Positions 7,208-9,294 of a DNA stretch of 9,294 nucleotides are shown here, piece by piece. Where the stretch lies: positions 1 through 9,294 of the forward strand of contig JAADEE010000285.1 in assembly GCA_013153575.1 (NCBI GenBank), read 5' to 3'. The DNA comes from Chlorobiota bacterium. GTDB lineage: Bacteria > Bacteroidota > Bacteroidia > Bacteroidales > JAADGE01. The translations under genes and the position numbers were made by a program. Within the stretch, counting starts at the first letter, position 1. The number at the start of each line of letters is the position of its first letter. The notes beneath the pieces are model-generated. The model had not been told where the DNA came from, ran no database searches, and saw only the letters and a program-made list of their open reading frames with translations.

Positions 7208-8668
7208 ATGAATACAGAATTATTAAAGTTAAAACCGGAAATAGTTTGGAAAAATTTTGTAGAACTTACAAAAATTCCACGCCCTTCAAAAAAAGAAGAA
7301 GCAATTAGAAAATTTATGAAAAAGTGGGCTGATGAAAGAGGCTTAGAAAATTTTGAAGATGAAATAGGAAATGTAATCGTTAAAAAACCTGCAACCAAAG
7401 GAATGGAAAATCGTAAAGGTATTATTTTGCAAGGGCATCTTGATATGGTACCGCAAAAAAATAACGATACAGAGCATGATTTTGAGAAAGACCCAATTAC
7501 TGCATATGTTGATGGCGACTGGGTAACTGCAAAAGGAACAACACTTGGTGCTGATAATGGAATGGGAGTTGCAGCAGCAATGGCTGTTTTAGAATCAAAT
7601 GACATTGAGCATGGGCCAATTGAAGTGCTTATGACAATTGATGAAGAAACAGGAATGACCGGAGCATTTAACCTAAAAGCCGGAATATTAGAAGGTGATA
7701 TTCTTATGAATTTAGATTCAGAAGATGAAGGAGAGCTTTACATAGGTTGTGCAGGAGGAATTGATTTAACAGCAACATTCAAATATAAAGATAAAAAAGT
7801 TCCAAAAGATTCTGTTGCAATAAAATTAACAGTTACAGGACTTAAAGGAGGGCACTCAGGTGTTGATATTCCACTTCAAAGAGGAAATGCAAATAAAATA
7901 ATTTTCCGTTTACTTGAAAAAGCAGCAAAAAAATATAAAGCAAAATTAGCAAGTATTTCAGGTGGTGATATGAGAAATGCAATACCACGTGAAGCTGTTG
8001 CCATAATTACTGTTCCTAAAAACAAACTTGAAAAATTTAATAAATTTGTTAAGAATTTTGAAGAACTTATACTTTCAGAAATAAAAGCTGTTGATGAAGG
8101 ATTTAAAATAGTTGTTGAAGAAGTTGAGCTTCCAAAATCAGTTATTGATAATAAAGTTGCAAAAAAATTATACAAAGCAATAAATGCAGTTCCTCACGGA
8201 GCTTTACGTTTTATTGATGGTATGAATGATGTTCCTGAAACATCAACAAACCTTGGAATTGTTAAATCTGAAAAAGGAAAAATAATGGTTGCAAACCTTA
8301 TTAGAAGTTCATCAGATTCAGCAAAATCACACCTTGCCGATGCAATGAAAGGATTGTTTAAACTTGCAGGAGCAAAAGTTAAGTTACATGGAGAATATCC
8401 GGGGTGGAAACCAAACTTTGAATCTCCAATTTTAGCAGCAATGAAAAAATCATATAACGAAAAATATGGCAAAATACCTGAAGTTAAGATTATTCATGCA
8501 GGTTTAGAGTGTGGAGTGTTAGGAGCAACGTATAAAAACTGGGACATGATTTCATTCGGACCAACAATTCGTTTCCCTCATTCGCCCGATGAAAAAGTAC
8601 ATATTGAATCTGTTGGTAAATTTTGGGATTTCTTGTTAGAAACCCTTAAAAATGCCCCTGTTAAATAA
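7208..8668 (+). CDS. pepD: Xaa-His dipeptidase / aminoacyl-histidine dipeptidase (M20 family)
   Basis: This 486-residue cytoplasmic di-zinc peptidase hydrolyses dipeptides such as carnosine-type Xaa-His and other unusual dipeptides. The M20 signature is complete: H77 and D79 in GHLDM, D116 in TLGADNGMG, E146 and E147 in TIDEETG, D170 in NLDSED, and H458 in FPHSPDE. As I recall the Vibrio alginolyticus PepD numbering (H80, D119, E150, D173, H461), every ligand is shifted by exactly three. The dimerisation/lid domain runs about 190-400 and contains GLKGGHSGVDI (near 211-221) and NAIPREA. Length matches PepD (about 485). It starts at ATG 7208, 68 bases after the response regulator, with an A-rich upstream stretch and no clear -7 box, so it may be a separate unit with a weak promoter or partly read through. 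A strong hairpin terminator follows. Confidence 0.95.
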   Translation: MNTELLKLKPEIVWKNFVELTKIPRPSKKEEAIRKFMKKWADERGLENFEDEIGNVIVKKPATKGMENRKGIILQGHLDMVPQKNNDTEHDFEKDPITAYVDGDWVTAKGTTLGADNGMGVAAAMAVLESNDIEHGPIEVLMTIDEETGMTGAFNLKAGILEGDILMNLDSEDEGELYIGCAGGIDLTATFKYKDKKVPKDSVAIKLTVTGLKGGHSGVDIPLQRGNANKIIFRLLEKAAKKYKAKLASISGGDMRNAIPREAVAIITVPKNKLEKFNKFVKNFEELILSEIKAVDEGFKIVVEEVELPKSVIDNKVAKKLYKAINAVPHGALRFIDGMNDVPETSTNLGIVKSEKGKIMVANLIRSSSDSAKSHLADAMKGLFKLAGAKVKLHGEYPGWKPNFESPILAAMKKSYNEKYGKIPEVKIIHAGLECGVLGATYKNWDMISFGPTIRFPHSPDEKVHIESVGKFWDFLLETLKNAPVK

Positions 8669-8688
8669 TGAATTAATTTATAAAAAAC

Positions 8689-8725
8689 ACCTCACATGTT
8701 TAACTTGTGAGGTTTTGTTTTCTTT
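8689..8725 (+). terminator. Intrinsic terminator after pepD, in the cdd leader
   Basis: ACCTCACA (8689-8696) pairs perfectly with TGTGAGGT (8706-8713) around a 9-base loop, followed by TTTGTTTTCTTT. A run of six A residues before the stem could extend the pairing and give some activity on the other strand. It ends only 11 bases before the cdd start codon. Confidence 0.85.
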
Positions 8726-8736
8726 AAGAAGATTTT

Positions 8737-9222
8737 ATGAGGAAAGTAGAAATAAAAACAACAACTTACGAATATGATTCGCTTCAAGAGCTAAATGAAA
8801 GCGAACAAATTTTAATTAAAAAATCAAAAGAAGCTGTTAAAAATGCTTATGCACCATATTCAAAATTTAATGTTGGTGCAGCAGTATTGCTTGAAAATGG
8901 TGAAATAATAACAGGTACAAATCAAGAAAATGCAGCATATCCTTCGGGTTTATGTGCAGAAAGAGTTGCAATTTTTTATGCAAACTCAAAATATCCTGAT
9001 GTTGCAATAAAATCTTTGGCTGTAACAGCTTTTTATAACGAAGAATATATTGAAAACCCATTACCTCCGTGTGGAGCTTGTAGGCAAGTAATTGTAGAAA
9101 GTGAAACTAGGTTTAAAAAACCAATAAAAATATATCTTGTTAGTAAGGAGAAAATTACAGTTATTGAAGATGCAAAAAGCTTACTTCCTTTAAATTTTGA
9201 TGAAAATTTTTTAGGAGATTAA
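8737..9222 (+). CDS. cdd: Cytidine deaminase
   Basis: The 161-residue cytosolic enzyme deaminates cytidine and deoxycytidine to uridine and deoxyuridine in pyrimidine salvage. The zinc site is complete: C73 with catalytic E75 in GLCAERVAIF, and C112 and C115 in PPCGACRQ. Three cysteine ligands mark the small tetrameric class rather than the dimeric His-Cys-Cys class. The substrate-binding FNVGAA (44-49) and the AYAPYSKF segment before it are present. An N-terminal extension of about 20 residues relative to the shortest homologues (about 135 residues) is common in Bacteroidota as I recall. No other Met precedes the core, so ATG 8737 is the start. The upstream terminator hairpin nearly touches the gene and I see no promoter box between, so expression may depend on readthrough or on a promoter overlapping the hairpin. 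Confidence 0.96.
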   Translation: MRKVEIKTTTYEYDSLQELNESEQILIKKSKEAVKNAYAPYSKFNVGAAVLLENGEIITGTNQENAAYPSGLCAERVAIFYANSKYPDVAIKSLAVTAFYNEEYIENPLPPCGACRQVIVESETRFKKPIKIYLVSKEKITVIEDAKSLLPLNFDENFLGD

Positions 9223-9230
9223 TTTAAAAT

Positions 9231-9274
9231 ACAAAAACAAAAGCAAAACCTAATTTAAACAATAGGTTTTGCTT
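9231..9274. terminator. Hairpin after cdd, possibly bidirectional, best oriented for the minus strand
   Basis: AAGCAAAACCTA (9241-9252) and TAGGTTTTGCTT (9263-9274) form a perfect 12-bp stem with a 10-base loop. On the minus strand the stem is followed by TTGTTTTTGT (9240-9231), a good U-tract; on the plus strand it is followed by ATAATATTGG, which is not. It may end cdd weakly and a converging gene beyond the window strongly. Confidence 0.7.
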
Positions 9275-9294
9275 ATAATATTGGTTCGGTTTAA

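Noticed and set aside
7153..7605. 150-codon minus-strand frame opposite pepD
   Set aside because: It lies antisense to a gene with every catalytic residue conserved, has a low-complexity Ser/Phe-rich product and shows no recognisable domain.
3156..9222. A nucleotide-salvage operon linking the translocase-like protein with cdd
   Set aside because: A regulator, a dipeptidase and a terminator lie between them, and the substrate of the translocase-like protein is unknown. The proximity may be coincidence.

Overview
The window looks like a piece of a low-GC Bacteroidota chromosome, probably a free-living or anaerobic member. The evidence is a type IX secretion (T9SS) C-terminal sorting domain, promoter boxes of the Bacteroidota type (TTG, about 20 bases, TAnnTTTG), A-rich upstream regions in place of Shine-Dalgarno sites, a LytTR response regulator, and a very AT-rich composition shared by all genes. 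I saw no mobile element, tRNA, rRNA or CRISPR array.

Left end (1-1454), minus strand outward. A canonical cobalamin riboswitch (1149-1322) starts almost exactly where its promoter predicts transcription to begin. A hairpin (1106-1139) follows, and its loop can kiss the riboswitch L5 loop. Next come a possible 17-codon leader ORF and a secreted DUF4465 protein with a T9SS sorting domain (20-1006). The riboswitch makes a vitamin B12-related role likely, most simply surface capture of corrinoid (BtuH-like). A plus-strand promoter faces the other way.

Centre (1455-7139), plus strand, a tight three-gene cluster. It encodes a Cache-TM-HAMP-like-GAF membrane sensor with no output domain, then a 1076-residue fusion of a 12-TM nucleotide-translocase/MFS-like transporter with HEAT-like repeats and a degenerate cyclic-nucleotide-binding fold, then a LytTR response regulator with an intact phosphoacceptor. 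No histidine kinase is encoded between them. This is the most likely undescribed system here: a membrane sensory or transport-coupled signalling unit whose phosphodonor or coupling mechanism is not apparent.

Right end (7208-9294), plus strand: ordinary metabolism. There is an M20-family Xaa-His dipeptidase (pepD) with all metal and catalytic residues, an intrinsic terminator placed only 11 bases before the next start codon, a tetrameric-type cytidine deaminase (cdd), and a perfect 12-bp hairpin whose U-rich tail favours the minus strand.
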